Source: Komagataeibacter xylinus (GTDB lineage: Bacteria > Pseudomonadota > Alphaproteobacteria > Acetobacterales > Acetobacteraceae). Taken from it: a stretch of DNA of 64,000 nt. The notes under the pieces were generated by a model that worked only from the letters and a program-made list of their open reading frames with translations, was not told the origin of the DNA and ran no database searches. The position numbers and the translations under genes are program-made. Positions 29,836-39,245 of the stretch are shown here, piece after piece. Numbering within the stretch: the first letter of the stretch is position 1; each line of letters starts with the position of its first letter. The DNA is taken from NCBI RefSeq assembly GCF_009834365.1, contig NZ_CP041348.1, forward strand, positions 2,207,001-2,271,000, given 5' to 3'.

Positions 29836-30807
29836 ATGGCAGTCTATACCGAAGTGCCGGACGATGCGCTGGCTGCGTTTCTCGAAGGCTATGACATCGG
29901 CAGGTCCATCGCCTGCCACGGCATTGCGGAAGGGGTGGAGAACAGCAATTTCCTGCTGAAAACCACCAAGGACACCTTTATCCTGACGCTCTACGAGCGC
30001 CGGGTGAACCCCGAGGAACTGCCCTGGTTCCTCGGGCTGATGCAGTACCTCGCCGCACGCGGGCTGTCCTGCCCGCTGCCCGTGGCCGACCGCCAGGGCC
30101 GCACGTTGCGTGAGCTGTGCGGCAGGTTTGCTGCCATCACCACCTTCCTGCCCGGCAAGGGTGTTGCGGAGGTGGATGTGGATATGTGCGCGCAGGTGGG
30201 CACCGCCATGGCGCGGCTGCACCTCCTTGGCGAGGGGTTCGTGGCCGAGCGCCCCAACTCCATGGGGCCGCAGGCCTGGACCGGGCTGCTTGAGGCCTGC
30301 CGGGCGCGCGGTAATGAACTGCGCCCCGGTCTTGTGCGTGACATCGAGGCGGTTCTGGCCCGCGTGCTGCCCGCATGGCCGGGCACGGGGAATAACCCGA
30401 GCCTGCCGCGTGGGCAGATCCATGCCGACCTGTTCCCCGATAACGTGTTTTTTCGCGATGGCGCGCTCTCGGGCATCATCGACTTCTATTTCGCCTGCAC
30501 CGACTGGTATGCCTACGATCTGGCCATTACCATCAATGCCTGGTGCTTTGATGCCAACCACCGCTTCGTGCCCGCGCGGGCGGCGGCCATGATCGCGGCC
30601 TACCGGCATGTGCGCCCGCTGGAAGAGGCGGAAGACACGGCCCTGATCACGCTGGCCACGGGGGCGGCCATCCGGTTTACGCTCACCCGGCTGTATGACT
30701 GGATCAACACCCCGCCCGATGCGCTGGTCACGCGCAAGAACCCGCTTGATTATCTGGCGCGCATGGAATTCTTTGCCGCCCATCTGGGTCAGGAATTCCC
30801 CGCATGA
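29836..30807 (+). CDS. thrB: Homoserine kinase, APH-fold type
   Basis: Phosphorylates homoserine in threonine synthesis. This is the ThrB form with an aminoglycoside-phosphotransferase fold (323 residues), not the GHMP kinase form. It has [15 protein letters not shown] at the nucleotide-binding hairpin, the catalytic loop [12 protein letters not shown] with the Asp and Asn, and GIIDFYFAC as the metal-binding Asp. It begins 13 nt after ispH and its stop overlaps the rnhA start (ATGA). Confidence 0.94.
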   Translation: MAVYTEVPDDALAAFLEGYDIGRSIACHGIAEGVENSNFLLKTTKDTFILTLYERRVNPEELPWFLGLMQYLAARGLSCPLPVADRQGRTLRELCGRFAAITTFLPGKGVAEVDVDMCAQVGTAMARLHLLGEGFVAERPNSMGPQAWTGLLEACRARGNELRPGLVRDIEAVLARVLPAWPGTGNNPSLPRGQIHADLFPDNVFFRDGALSGIIDFYFACTDWYAYDLAITINAWCFDANHRFVPARAAAMIAAYRHVRPLEEAEDTALITLATGAAIRFTLTRLYDWINTPPDALVTRKNPLDYLARMEFFAAHLGQEFPA

Positions 30808-31304
30808 GTGAAGATACAGCCCCGGCTGAAGCAGCCCGGTCCGCAACCGACCTTGTGGAAATATGGACCGATGGCGGCTGCAAGCCCAATCCCGGCCCCG
30901 GTGGCTGGGGGGCGCTCCTGTGCTTTCGCGGGCAGGAGCGTGAACTTTCAGGCGGCGAGGCGGAGACCACCAACAACCGCATGGAACTTACCGCCGCCGC
31001 CGAGGCGCTCGAGGCCCTCACGCGCCCCTGCCGCGTCGTGCTGCATACCGATAGCGAATACGTGCGTAACGGCATAACCCGCTGGAGCACCGGCTGGGTG
31101 CGGCGCAAGTGGCGCAATGCGGCGGGCGACCCGGTCGCCAACATGGATCTGTGGCGGCGGTTGCTCGACATCAGCGCAAAGCATGAGATCGAGTGGAAAT
31201 GGGTGCGCGGCCATTCGGGCGATGTGAATAACGAGCGCGTGGACCAGATGGCCACCGCCGCGCGTGACGCGCTGGGCATCGCCTACCCCAAACGTAAAAA
31301 ATGA
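30804..31304 (+). CDS. rnhA: Ribonuclease HI
   Basis: Cleaves the RNA strand of RNA-DNA hybrids. The 166-residue protein shows the four acidic catalytic residues in [30 protein letters not shown] and NNERVDQMA, and the loop His in VRGHSGD. A short Ala/Glu-rich N-terminal extension of about 17 residues precedes the domain. It overlaps thrB by 4 nt and the following ABC ATPase gene by 4 nt, so five genes from ispH may share a transcript. Confidence 0.96.
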   Translation: MSEDTAPAEAARSATDLVEIWTDGGCKPNPGPGGWGALLCFRGQERELSGGEAETTNNRMELTAAAEALEALTRPCRVVLHTDSEYVRNGITRWSTGWVRRKWRNAAGDPVANMDLWRRLLDISAKHEIEWKWVRGHSGDVNNERVDQMATAARDALGIAYPKRKK

Positions 31305-32023
31305 CGCCGCCCCCCGGCATCCGGCTTGAAGGCGTCGGGCTGGACTATGGCAATGCGCCGCTGTTCCGCGGGCTGGACCTGCTTCTGGCCGCCGGGCACA
31401 TGACCGTGCTGCTTGGCGCAAGCGGGGTGGGCAAGACCTCGCTGCTGCGCATGATCGGTGGCCTCGCCGCGCCGGATTACGGGCGCATCGTGGCCGATGA
31501 TGGCTTGCCCCTTGCAGGCAGGGTGGCGTGGATGGGCCAGCAGGATCTGCTGCTGCCCTGGGCCAGTGTGCTTGATAACGTGACACTGGGCGCACGACTG
31601 CGTGGCGAGCGGCCTGACCTTGACCGCGCGCGCCTTCTGCTAGGCTGCGTGGGGCTGGCCGATCAGGCGGGAGTACTGCCTGCGGCCCTGTCGGGTGGCA
31701 TGCGTCAGCGCGCGGCCCTTGCGCGGGTCCTGTATGAAGACCGCCCGGTGGTGCTGATGGATGAACCCTTTTCCGCGCTCGACAGCATTACGCGTGCCCG
31801 CATGCAGGATCTGGCCGGGGGCATGCTGGCTGAGCGCACCGTGGTGCTGATTACCCATGACCCGCTCGAGGCCTGCCGCCTGGCCGATACCATGCTGCTC
31901 ATGGCAGGCAATCCCGTCACCCTTGCGCATCTGGACGTGCCCGAGGGGGCTGCGCCGCGCCCGGTCGATGCCCCGGCGGTGCTGCGCGCGCAGGCCAGCC
32001 TGCTGCGGCGGATGATGCAATGA
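31301..32023 (+). CDS. ABC transporter ATPase (nitrate/sulfonate/thiamine-precursor type)
   Basis: Energises an importer formed with the permease encoded next. The 240-residue protein has Walker [13 protein letters not shown], the ABC signature [13 protein letters not shown], Walker [13 protein letters not shown] and H-loop LITHD. This fits the SsuB/TauB/ThiZ group. No substrate-binding protein is encoded in the window, so the substrate is unknown; the following nucleoside-hydrolase-like gene hints at a nucleoside or pyrimidine-type ligand, which is inference only. The 160 nt between this gene and the permease is long for an operon. Confidence 0.88.
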   Translation: MTPPPGIRLEGVGLDYGNAPLFRGLDLLLAAGHMTVLLGASGVGKTSLLRMIGGLAAPDYGRIVADDGLPLAGRVAWMGQQDLLLPWASVLDNVTLGARLRGERPDLDRARLLLGCVGLADQAGVLPAALSGGMRQRAALARVLYEDRPVVLMDEPFSALDSITRARMQDLAGGMLAERTVVLITHDPLEACRLADTMLLMAGNPVTLAHLDVPEGAAPRPVDAPAVLRAQASLLRRMMQ

Positions 32024-32183
32024 CACGGCGTATTTTCTGTTCGGTGGGGGCTGCAGGTGCAGTCACATCGACGGTGAGGGCAATGACAGGGGGCATCTCT
32101 CCTTGCGCCATGCGGGCATGGCACCCGGTTGCTGATGCGTCGGTGCCGCACGTGCCGTCATGCTGGTGGCGGGAGAGGGTATA

Positions 32184-32963
32184 ATGACACGACCGACCTC
32201 CCGTAGCGGCATGGCGACGCTGCGCCCGGTGGTGACCTGTGCCGGGCTGGTGGTCCTGTGGGCGGCGATTGCGCGGTGGGGGCATGTGCCGCCCTATATG
32301 CTGCCCGCCCCCGATGCGGTGGCACGGGCATTGTGGTCGGGCCGTGCCCAGCTTGGGGCGGCGGCCGTGACCACGCTGGAGGAAACGCTGCTTGGCCTTG
32401 GCCTCGGCATCGGGGCAGGCAGCGCGCTTGCTATCGCCATGGCGCTGTGGGCGCCCCTGCGGCGGTGGGTCATGCCGATGGTGCTGCTCAGCCAGGCCGT
32501 GCCGGTTTTCGCGCTCGCGCCGCTGCTGGTGCTGTGGTTCGGATTCGGCATGGCGTCCAAGGTGGTGATGGCGGTGCTGGTCATCTTCTTTCCCGTCACA
32601 TCGGCACTTGGCGATGGCCTGCGCCAGACCGGGGCGGGATGGATGGATCTGGCCCGCACCATGGGAGCCACGCGCTGGCGCGTGCTGGTGCATATACGCC
32701 TGCCTGCCGCCATGCCCGCCTTTGCCACCGGCGTACGCATGGCCACGGCCATCGCGCCCATCGGGGCGGTGGTGGGGGAGTGGGTGGGGGCCTCCTCCGG
32801 TCTCGGCTTTCTCATGCAGACGGCGAATACCCGCTTCCAGACCGACCTCATGTTTGCGGCCCTCGCGGTGCTGGCGGTCATGACCGTGCTGCTGTGGTGG
32901 GGCGTGGACAGGCTTCTGGCGCGGGCGCTGTACTGGCAACCACCCCATGCGGATATTGATTAA
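32184..32963 (+). CDS. ABC transporter permease (SsuC/ThiX type)
   Basis: A 259-residue inner-membrane permease with about six helices. The EAA loop that docks to the ATPase is ARTMGATRWRVLVHIRLPA; VLLSQAVPVFALAPLLVLWF and GAVVGEWVGASSGLGFL are family segments. Start ATG 32184 has GGGAGAGGG just upstream; an in-frame ATG at 32160 is less well placed. Pairs with the ATPase upstream. A dispersed repeat follows, then a nucleoside-hydrolase-like gene. Confidence 0.88.
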   Translation: MTRPTSRSGMATLRPVVTCAGLVVLWAAIARWGHVPPYMLPAPDAVARALWSGRAQLGAAAVTTLEETLLGLGLGIGAGSALAIAMALWAPLRRWVMPMVLLSQAVPVFALAPLLVLWFGFGMASKVVMAVLVIFFPVTSALGDGLRQTGAGWMDLARTMGATRWRVLVHIRLPAAMPAFATGVRMATAIAPIGAVVGEWVGASSGLGFLMQTANTRFQTDLMFAALAVLAVMTVLLWWGVDRLLARALYWQPPHADID

Positions 32964-32969
32964 GTAACT

Positions 32970-33045
32970 GCGGGTGCCGGCTTTTTGCAAAAAAAAGCGG
33001 CGTTCTTTGAAGCTTTTTGAAAAAAGCTTCACCAAAAACTTCTTT
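32970..33045 (-). repeat. Dispersed intergenic element, modules B and A
   Basis: Hairpin B (GGTGCCGGCTTTTTGC with AAAAAAGCGGCG), then TTCTTTG and a full reverse module A (AGCTTTTTGAAAAAAGCTTC then ACCAAAAACT). It lies directly 3' of the permease gene. Confidence 0.85.
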
Positions 33046-33167
33046 ATGTCTGCCGCATGTCTGCCGCACCGGCTTTTTACCCCGTCCGGCAGGCCATGGT
33101 TGACGGAACTGTTGTAACAGGCCACCACCATCCCCACACCGCGCAACCCATGCAGGACAGGATGCCC

Positions 33168-34076
33168 ATGACACGCCCCATCATTCTTGATCTGACACCC
33201 GGCGCGCAGGCAGCGGCAACCCTGCTGGCCGCCCTCCAGCTTTCCGCGCATGTGCGGCTGGCAGGCGTGCTGTTCAGCGGTGCGGGCACGGAGGTCGGGG
33301 TCGCCATGGCCCATGCGCGCGACATGCTGGACCAGTACGGCCTGGTGGATGTGGGCGTTTACGCCGGCGCCCCCGGCCCGATGGTGCCGCTGCCCCATGG
33401 CGCGGGGCGCAGCCTGCCCGCGGGCAATGACGGGCTGGGGGTGGCCCATCTGGTGCAGGCCATACGCGCCTGCCCGCCCGATAGCGTGACGGTGTGCTGC
33501 AGCGGCCAGCTGAGCACGCTGGCCCTCGCCCTGGTGCAGGCCCCAGATATGGCTGGACATTTGCATGGCGTGGTCATGGCAGGCGGCGCCTTTCATGTGC
33601 CGGGCAATGTGACGACGGTGGCTGAGCGCAATATCGCAACTGACCCCGAGGCCGCATCCGTCGTGCTGGGGATGGACGTGCCGGTCACGCTTGTGCCGCT
33701 CGACTGCACGTCCCGTTTCGTGGCTGATGCGGTGTGGATGGAACAGCTTGCGGCCATGGGCCAGGATCCGGCCTCGGTCGCGGGCCGGGTGCATGCCGAT
33801 CTGGTAGCCGCCCGCATGGGCCGGGGCGGCGGTAACGGGGTCGACCTTGCGCTGGCGGCGGCGGCCCCCCTGCTGGCGCTGGTGGCGCCCGCCCTGTTCA
33901 GCGGCCATCTGGCTCATGTGGCGGTGGAATGCTGCGGCACGTTCACCCGTGGCATGACCGTGATCCAGCTTCCCCAACTTTCAGGCGGGCAGCCCAATGC
34001 GCTTGTGCTCGAGCGCATGTCGGTTGATGCAGCGCGCGGCGTGCTGCGTGACCTGCTGCTGGCCGCGGTGAAATGA
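33168..34076 (+). CDS. Nucleoside-hydrolase-like protein with a degraded metal site
   Basis: About 302 residues with the inosine-uridine nucleoside hydrolase fold. Retained: PGNVTTVAERNIATDPEAA, which supplies ribose-binding Asn, Glu and Asn. Altered: the N-terminal calcium motif, usually DTDPGIDDA, reads DLTPGAQAA, so three of four Asp are gone; the C-terminal HD(P/A) region reads GVDLALAAAAPL, without the His. It may be inactive on nucleosides and act as a binding protein, or use another mechanism. ATG 33168 was chosen because AGGA is 5 nt upstream and it matches the usual first residues; the frame is open up to 33057. Confidence 0.8.
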   Translation: MTRPIILDLTPGAQAAATLLAALQLSAHVRLAGVLFSGAGTEVGVAMAHARDMLDQYGLVDVGVYAGAPGPMVPLPHGAGRSLPAGNDGLGVAHLVQAIRACPPDSVTVCCSGQLSTLALALVQAPDMAGHLHGVVMAGGAFHVPGNVTTVAERNIATDPEAASVVLGMDVPVTLVPLDCTSRFVADAVWMEQLAAMGQDPASVAGRVHADLVAARMGRGGGNGVDLALAAAAPLLALVAPALFSGHLAHVAVECCGTFTRGMTVIQLPQLSGGQPNALVLERMSVDAARGVLRDLLLAAVK

Positions 34077-34258
34077 CGCGGGACAAACGCCGCCGGAATT
34101 GCACAAAAATACAACGATCTGGCGCAAACTTCACCCTTGGGCGATCATGACGGTTGCAGAACCGCCTTCCGGTCCAGTATTGGTCCCGGCATTCCGGTGT
34201 GCCTGCGGGCGCGAATGTTGAGAACTTTGATGCGTGTGGCGGCACGGAGGTCTTCTGT

Positions 34259-35221
34259 ATGGAGCGGTCTGCAACATCCCCTTCGGCCCTGACCGGGGCG
34301 GCAAAGGGAAACGGGGATGCCGTATTCGCCGCCATTGTCCGCTTTAGCGCAGCCCTGATCCTGCTGGGGCTGGGCGGCATGGTCGCCGTCATGGCCTGGG
34401 GCGCGCGCGGCGCGTTTGCCAGATTCGGGCCGGGCTTCGTGTTCGACAAGGCGTGGAATCCCGTCACCCAGCATTTCGGGGCAGCCGCCCCCATGTTCGG
34501 CACGGTCATTACCGCACTGCTGGCCATCCTCCTTGCCGTGCCGCTGGCCTTCGGCATTGCGGTGTGGCTGACCGAGATCGCCTCGGCGCGGATCGCGGGC
34601 GTGATCGGAACCCTCATTCAGCTTCTGGCTGCCGTGCCGTCCATCATCTTCGGCATGTGGGGCTTTGCGGTGCTGGTGCCGTTCATGGCGCATTATGTCG
34701 AGCCGCTGGCCAGCCACACGCTGGGCCGGGTGCCGGGCATCGGCACGCTGTTCCGTGGCGCGCCATACGGCACCGGCTTCCTGACCGGCGGCATGATCCT
34801 TGCGGTCATGATCACGCCCTTCATCTGTGCGGTGATGCGCGATGTGTTCCTGTCCATACCTGCCGTGCTGAAGGAAAGCGCCTACGGGCTGGGCATGACC
34901 CGGTGGGAGGTGGTGCGCCGCATCATCCTGCCGTGGTCGCGCTCCTCGGTGGTGGGGGGCGTGATGCTGGGGCTGGGCCGCGCGCTGGGCGAGACGATGG
35001 CCATCACCTTCGTTATCGGCAACGCCAACCATATTGGCTGGTCGCTGTTCTCGCCGGGCAATACCATCGCCTCGCTCATCGCCCTCGAATTTCCCGAAAG
35101 TGCCGTGGGCAGCCTCAAATTTTCCTCCCTCATGGCGGCAGGGTTCCTGCTCATGCTCATCTCCCTTGGCACGCTGGTCTGTTCGCGGCTTCTGCTGCGC
35201 ACCAAAGCGGCGGGCCGGTAA
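34259..35221 (+). CDS. pstC: Phosphate ABC transporter permease PstC
   Basis: One of two permeases of the high-affinity phosphate importer. The 320-residue protein has six helices, with ALILLGLGGMVAVMAWG as the first, LLAVPLAFGIAVWLTEIA and LLAAVPSIIFGMWG as conserved Pst segments, the EAA loop SAYGLGMTRWEVVRRIILPW and GRALGETMA. ATG 34259 has GGAGG 13 nt upstream and removes a non-conserved extension. pstA follows after one base. No pstS lies upstream, which is unusual for a pst operon, and I could not identify a Pho box. Confidence 0.93.
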   Translation: MERSATSPSALTGAAKGNGDAVFAAIVRFSAALILLGLGGMVAVMAWGARGAFARFGPGFVFDKAWNPVTQHFGAAAPMFGTVITALLAILLAVPLAFGIAVWLTEIASARIAGVIGTLIQLLAAVPSIIFGMWGFAVLVPFMAHYVEPLASHTLGRVPGIGTLFRGAPYGTGFLTGGMILAVMITPFICAVMRDVFLSIPAVLKESAYGLGMTRWEVVRRIILPWSRSSVVGGVMLGLGRALGETMAITFVIGNANHIGWSLFSPGNTIASLIALEFPESAVGSLKFSSLMAAGFLLMLISLGTLVCSRLLLRTKAAGR

Positions 35222-35222
35222 C

Positions 35223-36131
35223 ATGACCACGCATCCGACTGCTCCCGCCGTGCAGGCAGCCCCCTGTATGAGCGCGCGCTGGCAGGGCAACAGCGTGTCC
35301 GACATCCGCCGCCGCATGGTGGACCGCGTGGCCACCGGCCTGTGCTGGGCGGCGACCGTGCTGGTGCTGCTCATGCTGTTTTCCATCCTGTTCGTGCTGG
35401 TACGCAACGGGGTGGGCGGCCTGCGCTGGGTCACGTTCGTGCATGTGACCCTGCCGCCGGGGCAGGCGGGGGGGCTTGCCAATGCCATTATGGGTAGCCT
35501 GATCCAGACCGGACTGGCCGTGCTGATCGGGGCGCCCGTGGGGCTGCTGGTGGGTATCTACCTTGCCGAGTTCACGGCCACCGACGGGAAGCTGATCAAT
35601 TTTGTCCGCTTCGTATCCGACCTGCTGCTTTCGGCCCCGTCCATTCTGGTGGGGCTGTTCATCTACATGATCGTGGTGGTGCCGAGCGGGCATTTTTCCG
35701 GCATCGCGGGGGCGCTGGCGCTGTCCATGCTGGTGGTGCCCGTGGTGGTGCGCACCACCGAGGACATGCTGCGCCTCGTGCCGCTCGCCATGCGCGAGGC
35801 GGCGATTGCGCTGGGCGCGCCAAGGTGGCGGATGATCCTGTTCGTGTGCCTGCGCGCTGCGCGCGAGGGGGTGGCGACGGGCATCCTGCTGGCGCTGGCC
35901 CGCGTATCGGGCGAGACGGCGCCGCTTTTGTTCACCTCGCTGGGTAACATGAACTGGTCGGTCGCCCCCGGCAAACCCATGGCCAGCCTGCCGGTCACCA
36001 TCTACCAGTATGCGGGTGCTGCCTATGCGGACTGGACCGCGCTGGCCTGGACCGGCGCGCTGCTGATTACGGCAGGCATCCTGATGATCAACATAACCGT
36101 GCGGCTGGGGCTGGGACGTAACAGGAAATGA
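35223..36131 (+). CDS. pstA: Phosphate ABC transporter permease PstA
   Basis: Second permease of the phosphate importer, 302 residues. [20 protein letters not shown] is the first helix; [27 protein letters not shown], the EAA loop [20 protein letters not shown] and [13 protein letters not shown] are Pst hallmarks. ATG 35223 begins one base after the pstC stop; upstream sequence in this frame is pstC in another phase. The ATG of pstB overlaps its stop (ATGA). Confidence 0.94.
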   Translation: MTTHPTAPAVQAAPCMSARWQGNSVSDIRRRMVDRVATGLCWAATVLVLLMLFSILFVLVRNGVGGLRWVTFVHVTLPPGQAGGLANAIMGSLIQTGLAVLIGAPVGLLVGIYLAEFTATDGKLINFVRFVSDLLLSAPSILVGLFIYMIVVVPSGHFSGIAGALALSMLVVPVVVRTTEDMLRLVPLAMREAAIALGAPRWRMILFVCLRAAREGVATGILLALARVSGETAPLLFTSLGNMNWSVAPGKPMASLPVTIYQYAGAAYADWTALAWTGALLITAGILMINITVRLGLGRNRK

Positions 36132-36913
36132 ACATGACAGTCGCGCAAAACGATGCCGTGCCCGCAGCGATCTCGGTGCGGAACCTCGATTTCTATTACG
36201 GCGCGCATCATGCGCTCAAGGATATCTCCATCGACTTCCCGCAAGGCCAGGTCACGGGCATGATCGGGCCTTCGGGCTGCGGCAAGTCCACGCTGCTGCG
36301 CGTGCTCAACCGCATGTACGACCTCTATCCCGGCCAGCGCGCCACGGGCGAGGTGATCTTTGATGGCTGCAACATCATCGGCCCGAAGGTGAACCTCAAC
36401 GTGCTGCGCTCGCGCGTGGGCATGGTGTTCCAGAAGCCTACGCCATTCCCCATGTCGATCTATGACAACATCGCCTTTGGCGTGCGCCTGCATGAGCGGC
36501 TCGACCGCGCGGCGATGGAGGCGCGGGTGGAAGACGTGCTCAGGCGCGTGGCCCTGTGGCCCGAGGTGCGTGACCGGCTGCGCGATTCGGCAGCCGCCCT
36601 GTCCGGCGGGCAGCAGCAGCGCCTGTGCATTGCGCGCACAATCGCCACCCGCCCCGAGGTGGTGCTGCTCGATGAGCCGACCAGCGCGCTCGACCCGGTC
36701 TCGACCGCGCGCATCGAGGAACTGCTTGATGAACTGAAGGCCGATTTCACCATCGCCATCGTCACCCACAACCTGCAGCAGGCCGCACGCTGCGCCGACC
36801 AGGTGGCATTTTTCTATATGGGCGAGGTGGTGGAGGTGGACAGCGCCGACCGCATGTTCACCACCCCGCGTGAAAAGCGCACGCAGGACTACATTACCGG
36901 GCGTTTTGGCTAG
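36128..36913 (+). CDS. pstB: Phosphate ABC transporter ATPase PstB
   Basis: ATPase of the phosphate importer, 261 residues. Walker [14 protein letters not shown]-loop [16 protein letters not shown] (a PstB signature), ABC signature [13 protein letters not shown], Walker [13 protein letters not shown] and H-loop [11 protein letters not shown]. The final YITGRFG matches the family end. phoU, which usually follows pstB, is not here; the next gene is a Spy-like protein with its own leader. Confidence 0.96.
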   Translation: MNMTVAQNDAVPAAISVRNLDFYYGAHHALKDISIDFPQGQVTGMIGPSGCGKSTLLRVLNRMYDLYPGQRATGEVIFDGCNIIGPKVNLNVLRSRVGMVFQKPTPFPMSIYDNIAFGVRLHERLDRAAMEARVEDVLRRVALWPEVRDRLRDSAAALSGGQQQRLCIARTIATRPEVVLLDEPTSALDPVSTARIEELLDELKADFTIAIVTHNLQQAARCADQVAFFYMGEVVEVDSADRMFTTPREKRTQDYITGRFG

Positions 36914-37051
36914 CCGCGCGCCCTGACCTTACATTTTGTAGCAAGTTTGCCCCTATTGAACCGGACAGGGTGATGTAGCGTTGCGTTTACAGGCCTTGTA
37001 TCAGCCGCTGGCTGCATGCAGGGTATGAAGCAGGTTATAACAGGAGTAGAC

Positions 37052-37594
37052 TTGGTTCCCATGATGAAGAAACTGATTCTCGCTGCCACGATCGTCGGCG
37101 GTATGGCAACCGGCCTTTCCGGTCAGGCTTTCGCCAAGCATCACCATGGCCCGCCGCCGCCGGGTGGTGGCTGCGGCATGATGGCAGGCCCGATGGGCGG
37201 CCCGGGTGGCGGTGGCTACGGCATGCCGTTCCTTGGCAACGTGCAGCTGACCTCGGCCCAGCACAAGCAGCTGCAGGCGATCCTGAAGGACAGCCACCCC
37301 GATTTCCACGCCGACATGGAGCAGGAGCATGGGCTGCACAAGCAGATCCAGAACCTGCTGGTGGCACCGGGCAAGGTTGATGAATCCCAGATCGTTGGCC
37401 TGCAGCAGCAGATCACGGCCATCCACCAGCGCCATGAAGCCGCCCGCCTGCAGACGGCCATCCGCATCCACGATATCCTGACGGCCGACCAGCTGAACCA
37501 GATCCGTGCGACGCAGGACAAGATCGACAGCCTGCACGAGCAGCTGCGTGCGCTGACAGCGCCCCCGCAGCCGCCCGAAGACGGCAAGAAGTAA
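37052..37594 (+). CDS. Spy/CpxP-like periplasmic protein
   Basis: Exported helical protein of the stress-chaperone type. A signal peptide (KKLILAATIVGGMATGLSG, cleavage after AFA) is followed by a His/Pro/Gly/Met-rich segment (KHHHGPPPPGGG, then GMMAGPMGGPGGGG), which may bind metal, and then helices with two LTxxQ motifs, LTSAQ and LTADQ, typical of Spy/CpxP. TTG 37052 is placed 5 nt after AGGAG; ATG 37061 or 37064 are in-frame alternatives favoured by most gene callers. Stands alone with a terminator behind it. Confidence 0.83.
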   Translation: MVPMMKKLILAATIVGGMATGLSGQAFAKHHHGPPPPGGGCGMMAGPMGGPGGGGYGMPFLGNVQLTSAQHKQLQAILKDSHPDFHADMEQEHGLHKQIQNLLVAPGKVDESQIVGLQQQITAIHQRHEAARLQTAIRIHDILTADQLNQIRATQDKIDSLHEQLRALTAPPQPPEDGKK

Positions 37595-37636
37595 GACCCG
37601 CCTGCCTGCCCCGCGCAGGTAAAGGTGGAAAAAGAG

Positions 37637-37672
37637 CGGCTGCCCGGCCCAGTGCCTGGCAGCCGTTTTTTG
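37637..37672 (+). terminator. Rho-independent terminator after the Spy-like gene
   Basis: Stem CGGCTGCC paired with GGCAGCCG, 13-nt loop, then TTTTTTG, 42 nt after the stop. Confidence 0.85.
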
Positions 37673-37692
37673 TTGCGGAGTCTCCGCAATGC

Positions 37693-37721
37693 TTGACATG
37701 CAGGGGCGGGGCGCGATACAT
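37693..37721 (+). promoter_or_regulatory. Sigma-70-type promoter of ffh
   Basis: TTGACA (perfect -35), 17-nt spacer, ATACAT (-10), located between the upstream terminator and ffh. Transcription would start near 37728, about 65 nt before the TTG start. Confidence 0.7.
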
Positions 37722-37792
37722 CCGCCCGACTAATCAGGCACGTCACTTCGCGAGGGTTCGCGCAGTGGCGCGTCTTCTTTTGGGGAAATACG

Positions 37793-39187
37793 TTGTTCGA
37801 GACGCTGTCAGGCAAGCTTTCCGGTGTGTTCGATGGTCTTGCCAAGCGCGGGGCCCTGTCGGAAGCAGACGTTACGGAAGCAATGCGCGAAGTGCGTCTG
37901 GCCATGCTCGACGCCGACGTGGCGCTGCCTGTCGTCAAGGATTTCGTCAACAAGGTGCGTGAACGCGCCGTGGGCCATGAGGTGCTTGACAGCATCTCGC
38001 CGGGTCAGGCCGTTGCCAAGATCGTCAATGATGCGCTGATCGATGCCCTTGGCGGCGCGGGTGCGGTTCCCCTCAACCTGAACGCCGCCCCGCCGGTGCC
38101 GATCCTGATGGTCGGCCTGCAGGGCTCGGGCAAGACCACCACATCGGGCAAGATCGCCCGCCGCCTAGCCCAGCGCGAGCGCAAGAAGGTGCTGCTCGCC
38201 AGCCTCGATACCCAGCGCCCCGCAGCGCAGCTGCAGCTTGCCCAGCTTGCCGAGCGTGCGGGTGTGACCTCGCTGCCCATCATCGCGGGCCAGACGCCGG
38301 TGCAGATTGCCGAGCGCGCCATGGATACGGGGCGGCGTGAGGGGTATGACATCGTCATCCTCGATACCGCCGGCCGTCTGTCCATTGATGAAGCGCTGAT
38401 GGATGAGGTCCGCACCATCCGGGCCGCGACTGATCCTGCGGAAACGCTGCTCGTCGTCGATGCCATGACCGGGCAGGACGCGGTCAACACCGCCAAGGCG
38501 TTCAACGAGGCCGTTGGCGTGACCGGCGTGGTCATGACCCGCATGGATGGCGATGCCCGTGGCGGTGCCGCCCTGTCCATGCGCGCGATCACGGGTGCGC
38601 CGATCAAGCTGACCGGTTCGGGCGAGAAGCTTGACGCGCTCGAGGAATTCCACCCCGAGCGTGTGGCTGGCCGTATCCTTGGCCTTGGCGACATCGCCGG
38701 CCTGGTGGAAAAGGCCGCCGATACCCTTGATCATGAGGAAAGCGAGAAGCTTGCCCTCAAGATGATGCAGGGCAAGTTCGATCTGGATGACTACGCCGCC
38801 CAGATCCGACAGATCAACAAGATGGGGTCCATTTCCGGCATTCTGGGCATGCTGCCGGGTATGGGCAAGCTGAAGGATGCGCTGGGCGACAAGGAGCTTG
38901 ATACCTCCGTGCTCAAGCGCCATCAGGCCATCATTTCATCCATGACCCGCAAGGAGCGGCGCACGCCCTCCATCATCAAGGCCTCGCGCAAGAAGCGCAT
39001 TGCCAGCGGGTCCGGTACGACCGTGCAGGAGATCAACCGTCTGCTCAAGCAGTATGACGCGATGGCCTCCATGATGAAGCGGTTCAGCAAGTTGGGCGTG
39101 AAGGGACTGATGCGTCAGGGTCTGTCCGCACTCATGCCAAACGGGGGTCGCCCCCCGGGCGGCGGCGGGCGGCCACCTTTCGGCTGA
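37793..39187 (+). CDS. ffh: Signal recognition particle protein Ffh
   Basis: GTPase of the signal recognition particle that targets membrane proteins with FtsY and 4.5S RNA. The 464-residue protein has the N domain (MFETLSGKLSGVFDGLAKRG), G domain with GLQGSGKTTTSGK, DTAGRLSIDE and TRMDGDARGGAAL, and a Met-rich M domain with GMLPGMGKLKDAL and SGTTVQEINRLLKQY. The start is TTG, preceded by GGGGA; no ATG gives a complete N domain. It opens the conserved run ffh-rpsP-rimM-trmD-rplS. Confidence 0.96.
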   Translation: MFETLSGKLSGVFDGLAKRGALSEADVTEAMREVRLAMLDADVALPVVKDFVNKVRERAVGHEVLDSISPGQAVAKIVNDALIDALGGAGAVPLNLNAAPPVPILMVGLQGSGKTTTSGKIARRLAQRERKKVLLASLDTQRPAAQLQLAQLAERAGVTSLPIIAGQTPVQIAERAMDTGRREGYDIVILDTAGRLSIDEALMDEVRTIRAATDPAETLLVVDAMTGQDAVNTAKAFNEAVGVTGVVMTRMDGDARGGAALSMRAITGAPIKLTGSGEKLDALEEFHPERVAGRILGLGDIAGLVEKAADTLDHEESEKLALKMMQGKFDLDDYAAQIRQINKMGSISGILGMLPGMGKLKDALGDKELDTSVLKRHQAIISSMTRKERRTPSIIKASRKKRIASGSGTTVQEINRLLKQYDAMASMMKRFSKLGVKGLMRQGLSALMPNGGRPPGGGGRPPFG

Positions 39188-39245
39188 GCCTGAGCGTCGT
39201 TTCCGTTTTTTCTTTTTGTCTTTCTACTGTCTGGAGAAATCTTAA

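Noticed and set aside
32024..32183. Thiamine (TPP) riboswitch before the permease gene
   Set aside because: Looked for the conserved CTGAGA and ACCTGATCTGG segments on both strands and did not find them.
31917..33977. Long minus-strand open frame across the permease and nucleoside-hydrolase genes
   Set aside because: His/Gln/Arg-rich antisense translation, spans a repeat element and an intergenic gap.
34077..34258. Pho box upstream of pstC
   Set aside because: No pair of CTGTCAT-like repeats with proper spacing was found.
37673..37792. SRP RNA (ffs) upstream of ffh
   Set aside because: No GGAA tetraloop with the conserved SRP domain IV helix is visible; the stretch fits a promoter and leader.
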